A stretch of DNA of 64,000 bases from Allopusillimonas sp048270225 (GTDB lineage Bacteria; Pseudomonadota; Gammaproteobacteria; Burkholderiales; Burkholderiaceae_B). Below the pieces are notes generated by a model. The model was not told the DNA's origin, did no database searches, and saw nothing but the letters and a program-made list of their open reading frames with translations. Below, in pieces: positions 51,990-61,506 of the stretch (positions are counted from its first letter, which is position 1; every line of letters starts with the position of its first letter). The stretch covers positions 385,517 through 449,516 of the forward strand of contig JBLWTG010000003.1 in assembly GCA_048270225.1 (NCBI GenBank), read 5' to 3'. The translations under genes were made by a program, and so were the position numbers.

Positions 51990-52735
51990 TGGCGGCAGCG
52001 TCAGATAACCGCCGCGACGGGGCGATGGATATTGCGCAGCCGGCCAACGCGCCGCAAGCCCATGGCCTGCCGGTGCTGTATTCATTCAGGCGCTGTCCCT
52101 ATGCAATGCGCGCGCGCCTGGCCATCGCCGCGAGCGGGCAACGCTGTGTACTGCGCGAGGTCGTGCTGCGCGACAAACCGGCCGCGTTGTTGCAGGCCTC
52201 GCCCAAAGGCACGGTGCCGGTGCTGGTCCTGCAGACGCCAGATCGCCTGCGCGTGATCGATCAAAGCCTGGATATCATGCGCTGGGCGCTTTCCCTTGAT
52301 GATCCCGACAACTGGCTGGCGCCGGAAACTGGCGATTTGTCGGGCATGCTGGCGCTCATTGCTGCGTGCGACACGGATTTCAAGCAGCAACTGGACCGCT
52401 ACAAATATCCCCAACGCCATGCCGATCTCGCTGCCGAGGCCGTTGCCGCATATGCCTGCGATCACAGAGATCAGGCTGCCAGGTGGATAGCAACGCTTGA
52501 GGCTCGCCTGAACGCAGGGTTTCTGTTCGGCGCGCGTCCTACGCTCGCCGACATGGCCATCCTGCCTTTCATCAGGCAATATGCGCATGTCGATGCCGCG
52601 TGGTTTGCTGCCCAGCCCTGGCCGCGCGTGCAGCACTGGCTGCAGGCCTGGGAGGACAGCCAGCGCTTTGCCGCTGTCATGCCCAAATACGCGCCGTGGC
52701 GCGAGGGCGATACTCCCGTTTACTTCCCGGGCTGA
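51989..52735 (+). CDS. glutathione S-transferase family protein
   Basis: A 248-residue protein with a thioredoxin-like N-terminal domain containing RRCPYAMRARLAI (CPYA motif near residues 35-38) and a helical C-terminal domain (about 110-240). The CPYA motif suggests cysteine-dependent, Omega-like or glutaredoxin-like chemistry. Start overlaps the trhO stop (TGATG); an ATG at 52025 gives a shorter version without the 12 extra residues. Convergent with fabI, stops 1 bp apart. Confidence 0.82.
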   Translation: MAAASDNRRDGAMDIAQPANAPQAHGLPVLYSFRRCPYAMRARLAIAASGQRCVLREVVLRDKPAALLQASPKGTVPVLVLQTPDRLRVIDQSLDIMRWALSLDDPDNWLAPETGDLSGMLALIAACDTDFKQQLDRYKYPQRHADLAAEAVAAYACDHRDQAARWIATLEARLNAGFLFGARPTLADMAILPFIRQYAHVDAAWFAAQPWPRVQHWLQAWEDSQRFAAVMPKYAPWREGDTPVYFPG

Positions 52736-52736
52736 C

Positions 52737-53519
52737 CTACTCCATCCCCGGGACTACCGTGGAAAATCCGCCATCCACGTGCGTGATTTCCCCTGTTACG
52801 CCGGCGGCGAGATCCGACATCAGGAAAGCCGCGACATTGCCCACGTCTTCAATCGTGACATTGCGGCGTAGCGGCGCGTGCGCTTCCACATACTTCAGAA
52901 TGGCGGAGAAATCCTTGATGCCGCTGGCTGCCAGCGTCTTGATCGGGCCGGCCGAAATGCCGTTGGCGCGTATGCCCAGCGGGCCCAGTGATGATGCCAG
53001 ATAGCGCACGCTCGCCTCGAGCGAGGCCTTTGCCAGTCCCATGGTGTTGTAGTTGGGAATGGCTTTTTCGGCGCCCAGGTAGGTAAGCGTCAGCAAGCTG
53101 CTGTTGCGGCCCTTGAGCAGCGGCAGCGCGGCCTTGGCCAGTGCCGGAAAACTATAGGCGGAAATATCGTGCGCGATGCGGAAGCCTTCGCGCGACATGC
53201 CTTCGAGAAAATCGCCGGCAATCGCTTCGCGCGGCGCAAAGCCAATGGAATGAACCAGGCCATCCAGTCCGTCCCAGCGGTCCTGCAGCTGCCCGATGGC
53301 CGCGTCGATTTGCGCATCGTCGGCAACGTCACAGGGGATCACGATATCGCTGCCCAACTGTGTCGCGAACTCGGAAACCCGGTCCTTGAAGCGGTCGCCG
53401 ACATAGGTGAATGCCAGTTCGGCGCCTTGCTGTCGGCAGGCATTGGCGATGCCGTAGGCGATGGAGCGGTTGGATAAGACGCCGGTGACCAGAATGCGTT
53501 TGCCTTCCAGAAAGCCCAT
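52737..53519 (-). CDS. fabI: enoyl-[acyl-carrier-protein] reductase (NADH)
   Basis: Last reductive step of type II fatty acid synthesis, 260 residues. N-terminal FLEGKRILVTGVLSNRSIAYG carries the FabI glycine pattern; Y147, Y157 and K164 (TYLGAEKAIPNYNTMGLAK) align with the catalytic set of E. coli FabI. Triclosan and isoniazid-type drugs act on this family. Monocistronic here, with mltD upstream on the same strand. Confidence 0.96.
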   Translation of the reverse strand: MGFLEGKRILVTGVLSNRSIAYGIANACRQQGAELAFTYVGDRFKDRVSEFATQLGSDIVIPCDVADDAQIDAAIGQLQDRWDGLDGLVHSIGFAPREAIAGDFLEGMSREGFRIAHDISAYSFPALAKAALPLLKGRNSSLLTLTYLGAEKAIPNYNTMGLAKASLEASVRYLASSLGPLGIRANGISAGPIKTLAASGIKDFSAILKYVEAHAPLRRNVTIEDVGNVAAFLMSDLAAGVTGEITHVDGGFSTVVPGME

Positions 53520-53568
53520 GTGTTGGTCCTTGATAGCTAAAGGGATGGATTATATGAACAAGCCGGCG

Positions 53569-54951
53569 CTAGCCGCGAATCTGGGTTCCCGGGATGCGCA
53601 GCTGTTTGCCTTTGGAAAGATTGTTGCTTTTCAGGTTGTTCAGTTTGCGCAGCTCGGTCACAGAAGTGTTGTACCGTATGGCCAGCGCGTACAGTGTGTC
53701 GCCTTGCCTGATCGTATGCGTGCGCACGTTCGCCCTGCGCCTCAGGATCTTGACGTCTCCCTTGCGGCGGCTGGGTGCGGGGGCGGCATCGGGCTCTTCA
53801 AGTGAGGCCAGCATGATGCCGCCGGTTGTTTCGTGATGGCTGCCCGCTGCGGGTACCAGCAGCGTCTGGGCCAGAGCGCGGCTCTGCTTCTTGCTGATGC
53901 CATTCAGATTGCGCAGGGTGGCGACGCTGATGCCGTGGCGCTTGGCAATCGATGCGTAGGACTCGCCTTTTTTGCTTTGATAGGTTTCCCAGGAACTGAG
54001 TTTGCCCTTGTAGGCGGCCAGGTTCGCATTGAAAATATCGACGCGGTCGGTGGGCAGCAGCAACACTGGATTGTGCTCGGCCAGAATAATGGGCCGGTTG
54101 AACGACGCGTTCAGCGATTTGAATTCATCCAGCGGCATTTCCGCCAGTTGGGCGGCCAGCTCGATGTCAATGTCGCTGCTTTTTGTGACGGTAGCGAAAT
54201 AGGGCTGGTTGTCGACCTCCGGCAGGGCGATGCCGTATCGTGCGGGATCGGCGATGATGTTCTTGATTGCCTGCAGCTTGGGTACGTAATTGCGGGTTTC
54301 TTCCGGCAGGGATATCGACAGGTAGTCTGTCGGATTGCCGGCCAAGGCGCTTTTTTCCATGGAGCGCTTAACCGCGCCCTCGCCCCAGTTATAAGAGGCC
54401 AGCGCCAGATACCAGTCGCCCTGGAAGTCGTAGAGATAGGCCAGATAATCGAGCGCGGCCTGGGTCGAGGCGATGGGGTCGCGGCGCTCGTCGCGCCAGT
54501 AGTCCTGCTCCAGATTGAAATGGCGGCCTGTGCTGGGGATGAACTGCCAGAGGCCCGAAGCCTTGGAGCGTGACAGGGCAGTGGGGTCGTAGGCGCTTTC
54601 GACGAAAGGCAGCAACGCCAGCTCGGTAGGCAGCCCGCGCCGGTTGAGTTCGTCGACGATGTAGTACAGATACTTGCCCGCGCGTTCGCTCATGCGCTCG
54701 ACCGCTTCGGGATGCGAGGCGTAATAGGCAGTCCAGTAATTGACCAGATCGCCATGAAGATTCGGAATGGCGAAGCCGCGCCGCACGCGATCCCACATAT
54801 CGCTGGGGGGATGGGTAAGGTCTATGGTGCGGGATGTTTCGGCGGCCGAGTAGGACTTGGGGGCGGGAGCGTAGGGGTTTTTGGGCTGGTGCGTGGCGCA
54901 GCCGGCCAGCGCTGCCACGATAAGCAGGATGAAGAGGCGCAGGCAGGTCAT
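53569..54951 (-). CDS. mltD: membrane-bound lytic murein transglycosylase D
   Basis: A 460-residue outer-membrane lipoprotein that cleaves peptidoglycan glycan chains. Lipobox ALAGC (C18), SLT domain with catalytic E118 in LLPFVESAYDP and the downstream ASGLWQFIPSTGRHF, then two C-terminal LysM domains (about 336-385 and 411-456). The ATG at 54951 is used; a longer frame to 55032 lacks a signal sequence at its start. Stop of gloB lies 8 bp upstream, so the two are co-transcribed. Confidence 0.94.
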   Translation of the reverse strand: MTCLRLFILLIVAALAGCATHQPKNPYAPAPKSYSAAETSRTIDLTHPPSDMWDRVRRGFAIPNLHGDLVNYWTAYYASHPEAVERMSERAGKYLYYIVDELNRRGLPTELALLPFVESAYDPTALSRSKASGLWQFIPSTGRHFNLEQDYWRDERRDPIASTQAALDYLAYLYDFQGDWYLALASYNWGEGAVKRSMEKSALAGNPTDYLSISLPEETRNYVPKLQAIKNIIADPARYGIALPEVDNQPYFATVTKSSDIDIELAAQLAEMPLDEFKSLNASFNRPIILAEHNPVLLLPTDRVDIFNANLAAYKGKLSSWETYQSKKGESYASIAKRHGISVATLRNLNGISKKQSRALAQTLLVPAAGSHHETTGGIMLASLEEPDAAPAPSRRKGDVKILRRRANVRTHTIRQGDTLYALAIRYNTSVTELRKLNNLKSNNLSKGKQLRIPGTQIRG

Positions 54952-54958
54952 GGGCGGT

Positions 54959-55759
54959 TCATTGAAAATTGTTCTTCCATTCTCGCAAGCCGGCGAATAC
55001 TTCGGTGGGATGATCCAGCGCCTCACCTGCATGACGGGAGGCAGCCTGTATGACGTCTGCTTGCTGGGTTCTGATAAACGGATTGGTGTTAAGTTCGGAT
55101 TCTATCGTTGATGGCAGGGTAGGCATCCCTTCGGCCCGAAGCTGCGATGCATGCTGCCATCTGTGTTGCAAAGCAATATTACCTGGTTCGACCTGCAGCG
55201 CCCAACGCAGATTGGAGAGCGTGTACTCATGAGCACAGCACACCAGGGTTTCGGGCGGCAAAACGCTCAGTTTACCCAGAGAATCGACCATTTGCGCAGG
55301 CGTGCCTTCGAACAGGCGGCCGCAACCCGCGGCAAACAGCGTGTCTCCACAGAACAGCACGGGGGGGTGGCCGTCGAGCTGTCCGTAATAGGCAATGTGT
55401 CCTGCCGTATGGCCGGGCACATCCAGTACCTTGAGTCGCAGGCCAAAGCGGGGTAATTGTACCGTATCGTTTTCTGCGAGGCGATGGTCGCAGGCGGGCA
55501 GACGTTCGGTGGCAGGCCCATAAACGACGGCGCGATAATGCTGCAGCAATTCCAGCACGCCGCCGACATGATCGCCATGATGATGAGTGAGTAAAATGGC
55601 GTCCAGTGTCAGCCCGTGCTGCCGCAGCACCTCGAGTACGGGTTCTGCCTGGCCGGGGTCCACCACCACGGCGTGCTCCCCCTTGCGTATCAACCAGATA
55701 TAGTTGTCTGTAAACGCGGGAACAGGAAGTAATTCGGTATTGACGTCGGTATTCTTCAT
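54959..55759 (-). CDS. gloB: hydroxyacylglutathione hydrolase (glyoxalase II)
   Basis: Metallo-beta-lactamase-fold enzyme, 266 residues, hydrolysing S-lactoylglutathione in methylglyoxal detoxification. Metal site THHHGDH at 58-64, plus GHTAGHIAYY and CGDTLFAAGCGRLF. Divergent from the methyltransferase-rnhA genes, the common proteobacterial order. Confidence 0.96.
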   Translation of the reverse strand: MKNTDVNTELLPVPAFTDNYIWLIRKGEHAVVVDPGQAEPVLEVLRQHGLTLDAILLTHHHGDHVGGVLELLQHYRAVVYGPATERLPACDHRLAENDTVQLPRFGLRLKVLDVPGHTAGHIAYYGQLDGHPPVLFCGDTLFAAGCGRLFEGTPAQMVDSLGKLSVLPPETLVCCAHEYTLSNLRWALQVEPGNIALQHRWQHASQLRAEGMPTLPSTIESELNTNPFIRTQQADVIQAASRHAGEALDHPTEVFAGLREWKNNFQ

Positions 55760-55773
55760 GAGCAGGAGTAACA

Positions 55774-56541
55774 GTGTCCGCAGACCAACCTATTATCCTG
55801 GACCTGGCCGAATGGCTGGAAACGCCGCCGGGCAAGTATGTACGTGGCTGGGAGCAGAGGCAGGTAGATGCGATTGTCAGTAATGTATTTGGCTATCATG
55901 CCATACAAGTCGGCCTGCCGCATTGGGATTTACTGCAGGCCAATCGCATTCCGTACAAGGGGCGCACGCATGTCGAATATGCGCAGGCCGCCCAATTGGG
56001 CGCTACGCTGGTGATCGAGCCCGAAAGCCTGCCCTTTGAATCACAGAGCATAGACCTGCTCGTGCTTCCCCACGTACTGGAGTGCTCCTCCGATCCGCAC
56101 CAGGTGTTGCGCGAGGCCGAACGGGTGCTGATGCCCGAGGGCCGGGTCGTCATCACCGGCTTCAACCCCTGGAGCCTCTGGGGCATCAGCGACAGGGCGC
56201 CGGGGCTGGACCCGCTGCTGCCTGTGCCGGCTCATCTGCAGGTCTCGCTGCCGCGTATCAAAGACTGGTTCAAGCTTCTGTCATTCGAGCTGGACCGTGG
56301 CCGTTTCGGCTGCTATCGGCCCGCCTGCAACGATCAGGTCTGGCTGGATCGGTGGGCATTCATGGACAAGGCGGGCGATCGCTGGTGGCCTGTGTGCGGC
56401 GCTGTCTATGTGGTGTCTGCTATAAAGCGTGTGGCCGGCATGAGGCTGGTGGGCCCCAGCTGGAAGAAATCCAGGAAACGCGTGCGACGGCAGGCCGTCG
56501 TCACAGGGCGCCAACACGTGGCGCGAGAACGGCAGGAATAA
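55774..56541 (+). CDS. class I SAM-dependent methyltransferase
   Basis: A 255-residue methyltransferase (GTG start) of the family encoded between gloB and rnhA in many proteobacteria. The post-I region SLPFESQSIDLLVLPHVLE and FNPWSLWG are visible; the substrate is unknown. Overlaps rnhA by one base (TAATG). Confidence 0.88.
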   Translation: MSADQPIILDLAEWLETPPGKYVRGWEQRQVDAIVSNVFGYHAIQVGLPHWDLLQANRIPYKGRTHVEYAQAAQLGATLVIEPESLPFESQSIDLLVLPHVLECSSDPHQVLREAERVLMPEGRVVITGFNPWSLWGISDRAPGLDPLLPVPAHLQVSLPRIKDWFKLLSFELDRGRFGCYRPACNDQVWLDRWAFMDKAGDRWWPVCGAVYVVSAIKRVAGMRLVGPSWKKSRKRVRRQAVVTGRQHVARERQE

Positions 56542-57011
56542 TGGAAATAAACAGCAGTCAGGTAGAAATCTGGACCGATGGCGCCTGTAAGGGCAATCCG
56601 GGCGTGGGGGGCTGGGGCGCGCTGTTGCGCCAGGGCCGCCATGAAAAAGACCTCTACGGAGGCGAACTCGCCACGACCAATAACCGCATGGAGCTCATGG
56701 CGGTCATACAGGCTCTGCGGGCGCTCAAGCGGCGTTGTGACGTTATCGTGCATACTGATTCGCAGTATGTGCAGAAAGGCATGAACGAATGGCTGGTCAA
56801 CTGGAAGCGCCGAGGCTGGCGCACAGCCGACAAAAAACCGGTCAAGAACGCCGACCTCTGGCAGCAGCTGGATGAGCTGGTCGGGCAGCATACCGTCACC
56901 TGGCGCTGGGTGCGCGGCCATGCGGGCGATCCGGGCAATGAGCGTGCCGACGAGCTCGCCAATCTGGGCGTGGAGCTGGTGCGGGACGCCTCCATGCATA
57001 AAACCGTGTAA
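56541..57011 (+). CDS. rnhA: ribonuclease HI
   Basis: A 156-residue RNase H that removes RNA from RNA-DNA hybrids. Catalytic carboxylates D13 (WTDGACKGNPG), E51 (NNRMELMA), D73 (HTDSQYV) and a final Asp near residue 137 (GNERADELA). The long upstream frame is only the shadow of the methyltransferase gene. dnaQ, its usual neighbour, is here 4.5 kb away. Confidence 0.97.
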   Translation: MEINSSQVEIWTDGACKGNPGVGGWGALLRQGRHEKDLYGGELATTNNRMELMAVIQALRALKRRCDVIVHTDSQYVQKGMNEWLVNWKRRGWRTADKKPVKNADLWQQLDELVGQHTVTWRWVRGHAGDPGNERADELANLGVELVRDASMHKTV

Positions 57012-57209
57012 TGTTTTGATAACTAATGCTAAAGTCACTCCCTGCATTCCGAGGATGGCCACGCCGAAGGCCGCTCGGGCGGGCGGGTGCTCCCTGACCC
57101 GCTATTTTCCATGTCGTGTTCCGAATAGCGTTTCCATGATGAATTCCGTAACAACTTCCAGGCGATGTCGCGTGCTCTCCTCCGGCAGTATGCCGCGCGT
57201 GGAGACACA

Positions 57210-58304
57210 ATGAAGCGTTTGTCACTGGGACTTTTGCTCGTATTGGTCGTGGGCGTCGCCCTGGGCGCTTACGGTTCCCGGTGGCTGGCCCAGCGGCAGC
57301 CAGCCTCGCCGCGGGCCGGTGTGGTCCAGGATGCGCCCAAGGAGGCGTCGGGCAGGACGCATGTCGAGGCAGTGCCGGTCGTGGCGGCGTCCCTGCCGCG
57401 CAGCATTTCAGCCGTGGGCAGCCTGCGTTCAGAAAACTCCGTGATGCTGCGCTCCGAGGTAACGGGCCGTATTGCCCAGCTCAACTTCGACGAAGGCGGC
57501 AAGGTCAGCAAGGGGCAGGTGCTGGTGCGTCTGGACGACAGCGTCGTGCGGGCCGAGCTGCAGCAGGCCCAGGCCAATCTCAGTCTGGCCAGCAGCCAGT
57601 ACAGGCGGGCCCAGGCGCTGACCAAGCAGGGATTCATCAGCAAGCAGGCGCTCGACGAGGCCGCCAGCAAATTCCAGGTTCAGCAGGCGGCAGCAGCGCT
57701 GGCCAAGGCGCATCTGGAAAAAACAGTGATCGTCGCGCCCTTTGACGGCCTGGTCGGTCTGCGCAACGTCTCGGTAGGCGACTACGTCAGCCCGGGCAGC
57801 GATCTTGTTCCTGTCGAATCCATTGATCCGCTCAAGGTGGACTTCCGCATTCCCGAGCAGTATTTTTCCCAGGTCAGGGTTGGCCAGCAGCTGACGCTAA
57901 GCTTTGACGCCTTGCCCGGCACCCAGCGCCAGGGCGAGGTGGGAGCGATCAGCCCGCTGGTCGATGTGGGCGGGCGCTCCATTCTGCTGCGCGCCAACGT
58001 GCCCAATGCCGACGCGGCCCTCCGTCCTGGCATGTTTGCGCGCGTGCGCCTGCAGTTTGCCGATGATCATGCTCTGGTGGTTCCCGAGACCGCGCTGGCC
58101 CCCTCGGGCGACGAGCAATATGTATATCGCGTCACTCAGGGGCGTATTGAACGCGTCGTGGTGCGCATCGGCCTGCGCCAGTCCGGACGGGTAGAAGTGG
58201 TCGAAGGCCTGAAAGCCGGCGACCAGGTGGTGACCTCCGGGCTGCAGAAAATCTCGGAAGGCCAGGAGGTCGACGTCTCGGCGCCGGTCGCCGACAACTC
58301 CTGA
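57210..58304 (+). CDS. RND efflux periplasmic adaptor
   Basis: A 364-residue membrane fusion protein of the AcrA/MexH type. N-terminal anchor helix (about 5-22), biotinyl/lipoyl-like segments (SEVTGRIAQLNFDEGG and APFDGLVGLRNV), a coiled hairpin (about 100-160) and C-terminal beta-barrel domains. The ATG at 57210 gives the standard length. Works with the downstream pump; an outer-membrane channel gene is not present, so a shared channel must be used. Confidence 0.92.
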   Translation: MKRLSLGLLLVLVVGVALGAYGSRWLAQRQPASPRAGVVQDAPKEASGRTHVEAVPVVAASLPRSISAVGSLRSENSVMLRSEVTGRIAQLNFDEGGKVSKGQVLVRLDDSVVRAELQQAQANLSLASSQYRRAQALTKQGFISKQALDEAASKFQVQQAAAALAKAHLEKTVIVAPFDGLVGLRNVSVGDYVSPGSDLVPVESIDPLKVDFRIPEQYFSQVRVGQQLTLSFDALPGTQRQGEVGAISPLVDVGGRSILLRANVPNADAALRPGMFARVRLQFADDHALVVPETALAPSGDEQYVYRVTQGRIERVVVRIGLRQSGRVEVVEGLKAGDQVVTSGLQKISEGQEVDVSAPVADNS

Positions 58305-58315
58305 GAGGCGCGGGC

Positions 58316-61300
58316 ATGATTCTTTCGGAAGTCTGCATCAAGCGACCCGTATTCGCGACAGTGCTGTCGTTGATCATCCTGCTGATCGGCTTCATCTCGT
58401 ACGAACGCCTGACTGTGCGCGAATACCCCGCCATCGACGAGCCCGTCGTGTCCGTGCGCACCGACTACAAGGGCGCATCGCCCGAAGTCATTGAGTCTCA
58501 GGTCACCAAGCCGCTGGAAGATCAGCTGTCGGGGATAGAAGGCGTGGATGTGATGACATCCCGCAGCCGGTCGGAAACCAGCTACATCAACGTCAAGTTC
58601 AATCTGTCGCGCGACCCGGATTCGGCCGCCGCAGACGTGCGCGACAAAGTATCGCGCGCGCGCCGCTATCTGCCCGACGAGGTGGACGAGCCCATCATCA
58701 GCAAAGTCGAGGCCGACACCACGCCGATCATTTTCCTGTCTGTCGCGACTGGCAACATGTCCACCATTGAAGCGTCGGACTACATCAACCGCTACATCAA
58801 GACACGCCTGTCCGTGCTGCCTGGCGCCGCGGAAGTCCGCGTGTACGGCGAACGCCTGCCGTCGATGCGCATCTATGTGGACCGCGCCAAGCTTGCGGCC
58901 TACGGCCTGATTGTGCAGGATGTGGAAGACGCCCTGCGCGCGCAGAACGTGCTGATCCCCGCAGGGCGCATCGAATCGAAGCAGCGCGAATTCACCGTCA
59001 TGTCCACCACGGACCTGCAGACAGTGCAGCAGTTCAAGGACGTTATTGTTTCCAACGTCAACGGCTATCCTGTGCGCATGAGCGATGTGGCCGACGTACA
59101 GATCGGCGCGCTGGACGACCGGGTGCTGGCCCGCATCAACGGCAAGTCCAGCCTGCTCATCGGGATCACCAAGCAATCGACCGCCAATCCGCTGGACCTG
59201 TCGCGCAACGCGCGCGAAGAGGTGGCGATCATCAACCAGAACCTGCCCTCGGGCATGCGGCTGGACATCACCTATGACACCTCGGTGTTTATCCAGGAGT
59301 CCATTCGCTCCGTGTATCACACCGTCGGCGAGGCAATCCTGCTGGTAGTGCTGGTGATTTTCTTTTTCCTGCGCAGCGTGCGCGCCAGCCTCATTCCCAT
59401 CGTGACCATTCCCGTATCGCTGATCGGAGCGTTCGGGGTCATGTATTTTTTTGGCTTCTCCATCAACACGCTCACGCTGCTCGCCATGGTGCTGGCGATC
59501 GGACTGGTCGTGGACGATGCGATCGTGGTGCTCGAGAACATCTTCCGGCACATCGAAGAAGGCAAGACCCGGCTGGAGGCCGCCTTTCTGGGGTCCAGGG
59601 AAATCGGCTTTGCCGTGGTCGCCATGACCCTGACGCTGGTCACCGTCTACGCGCCGCTGGCCTTTGCCACGGGCCGTACAGGCAGGCTGTTCATTGAGTT
59701 CGCCCTTACGCTGGCCGGCGCCGTGCTGGTATCTGGCTTCATGGCCCTGACTCTCACCCCCATGATGTGCTCCATCCTGCTGCGCCATGAGAAAGGGCAC
59801 GGCAAGGTATATCTCTTCATCGAGAAGCTGCTGACCGGGCTTACTGACCGCTACCGCAATGGCCTGCAGCGCGCCTTGCGTCATCGCGTGCTGGTGCTCC
59901 TGCTGGGTCTGGCTGTGGCGCTGGGCAGCGCGGTGCTGTTCAAGGTAGTCAAGAGCGAGCTGGCGCCGCTCGAAGACCGCGGTGTCATCTACGGCATGCT
60001 GACTGCCCCTGAAGGCTCGACCATCGCCTACATGCTGCACAGCATGGAAAAAGTCGAACGCATCTACAGCACCATTCCGCAGGCGGCTGCGAACCAATCG
60101 ATTATCGGTTTTCCCACGATCACTGACGGCATCGCCATTCTGCGGCTCAAGCCCTGGGATCAGCGCGACAAATCCCAGCAGGCAATCGCCCAGGAGCTCA
60201 AGCCCCAGTTCGACCGCCTGTCCGGCGTGAGAGCCTTTCCCACCAATCCGCCTTCGCTGGGGCAACGTGCTACCTCCAAACCGGTCAACTTCATGATCAT
60301 GAGCCAGGCCAGCTATCCGGAAATGGACAAGCTGGTGCAGAAGTTTCTGGACAAGCTGCGCGATTACCCCGGCCTGCAGAACGTCGATACCGACCTGCGC
60401 CTGAACACGCCGGAACTGCGCGTCATCGTGCAGCGGGACAAACTGGCCGACGTAGGCATCGATGTGGATGAGGTGGGACGCACGCTGGAATCCATGCTGG
60501 GCGGGCGTCAGGTGACACGCTTTCGCGACAGCGGCGAACAGTATGACGTGATTGTGCAGGTCAAGAAAACAGACCGCGCCGATCCCGCCGATATTTCCAA
60601 CATCTTTGTGCGGGCTCGCGACGGCACTATGGTGCAATTGTCCAATTTCGTGCAGGTTGTTGAAAGCGTTTCGCCGCAGTCGCTGAATCACTTCAATCGC
60701 CTGCGCGCGGTCAAGGTCCAGGCGGCTGTCGCGCCCGGCTATGCACTGGGCGAAGTGCTCGATCACATGGATCAGGTCGCTCGCGAAGTGCTGCCGCCCA
60801 CGGTACAGACCGACCTGGACGGGCAGTCGCGGGAATACCGCGACTCCTCCGGCGGCATCTATCTGGTGTTCGCCATGGCCGTGGCCTTTATCTATCTGGT
60901 GCTGGCCGCCCAGTTCGAGAGCTGGCGTAATCCGCTCATCATCATGCTTTCTGTGCCGCTGTCCATGACGGGCGCTCTGCTGGCTCTGTATTTGTCGGGT
61001 GGCACGCTGTCCATCTATAGCCAGATCGGGCTGATCACCCTGGTCGGCCTGATCACCAAGCACGGCATTCTGATCTGCGAGTTCGCCAATCAATTGCGTG
61101 CCGGGGGAACAGACATGATGGAGGCCGTCGTGCAGGCCAGCGTCATGCGGCTGCGGCCTATTCTCATGACGACTGGCGCCATGGTGCTGGGCGTGCTGCC
61201 TCTGGCTTACGCCAGCGGCGCCGGTGCGGAGTCCCGCCAGCAGATTGGCTGGGTGCTGGTGGGAGGGCTGTCACTGGGCACGCTGCTCACGCTGTTTGTG

Positions 61301-61366
61301 GTGCCCGTGGCTTATACCTTGATTGCCAGCAAGGCCAGGCCTACCGCAAGCACCAGCGATATCTGA
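58316..61366 (+). CDS. RND efflux inner-membrane transporter (HAE-type)
   Basis: A 1016-residue pump of the resistance-nodulation-division family. N-terminal CIKRPVFATVLSLIILLIG, twelve expected helices with two large periplasmic loops, and the proton-relay motif LVVDDAIVVLENI in the fourth helix. The closest type by memory is the MexF/TriC-like multidrug group. It follows the adaptor by 11 bp. The pair interrupts the usual rnhA-dnaQ neighbourhood. Confidence 0.93.
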   Translation: MILSEVCIKRPVFATVLSLIILLIGFISYERLTVREYPAIDEPVVSVRTDYKGASPEVIESQVTKPLEDQLSGIEGVDVMTSRSRSETSYINVKFNLSRDPDSAAADVRDKVSRARRYLPDEVDEPIISKVEADTTPIIFLSVATGNMSTIEASDYINRYIKTRLSVLPGAAEVRVYGERLPSMRIYVDRAKLAAYGLIVQDVEDALRAQNVLIPAGRIESKQREFTVMSTTDLQTVQQFKDVIVSNVNGYPVRMSDVADVQIGALDDRVLARINGKSSLLIGITKQSTANPLDLSRNAREEVAIINQNLPSGMRLDITYDTSVFIQESIRSVYHTVGEAILLVVLVIFFFLRSVRASLIPIVTIPVSLIGAFGVMYFFGFSINTLTLLAMVLAIGLVVDDAIVVLENIFRHIEEGKTRLEAAFLGSREIGFAVVAMTLTLVTVYAPLAFATGRTGRLFIEFALTLAGAVLVSGFMALTLTPMMCSILLRHEKGHGKVYLFIEKLLTGLTDRYRNGLQRALRHRVLVLLLGLAVALGSAVLFKVVKSELAPLEDRGVIYGMLTAPEGSTIAYMLHSMEKVERIYSTIPQAAANQSIIGFPTITDGIAILRLKPWDQRDKSQQAIAQELKPQFDRLSGVRAFPTNPPSLGQRATSKPVNFMIMSQASYPEMDKLVQKFLDKLRDYPGLQNVDTDLRLNTPELRVIVQRDKLADVGIDVDEVGRTLESMLGGRQVTRFRDSGEQYDVIVQVKKTDRADPADISNIFVRARDGTMVQLSNFVQVVESVSPQSLNHFNRLRAVKVQAAVAPGYALGEVLDHMDQVAREVLPPTVQTDLDGQSREYRDSSGGIYLVFAMAVAFIYLVLAAQFESWRNPLIIMLSVPLSMTGALLALYLSGGTLSIYSQIGLITLVGLITKHGILICEFANQLRAGGTDMMEAVVQASVMRLRPILMTTGAMVLGVLPLAYASGAGAESRQQIGWVLVGGLSLGTLLTLFVVPVAYTLIASKARPTASTSDI

Positions 61367-61506
61367 CGCCGGGCTGCGCGTCCGTCTGCCCGCCGCCGGC
61401 ATCGCTGCCGGATGATTCGCGCCGCGTGTACTAGCGTGTTTACAATAGCTCCTTAGCGCCGCACTATCGGGCGGCCGTGTTTGAATTTTGTTTTTCTGGA
61501 TAAGCC

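Noticed and set aside
58136..61093. A 985-codon open frame on the minus strand opposite the RND pump
   Set aside because: It is antisense to a gene with clear RND motifs. Long open antisense frames are common in GC-rich DNA, and its composition (many Gln, His and Gly) is typical of a shadow.
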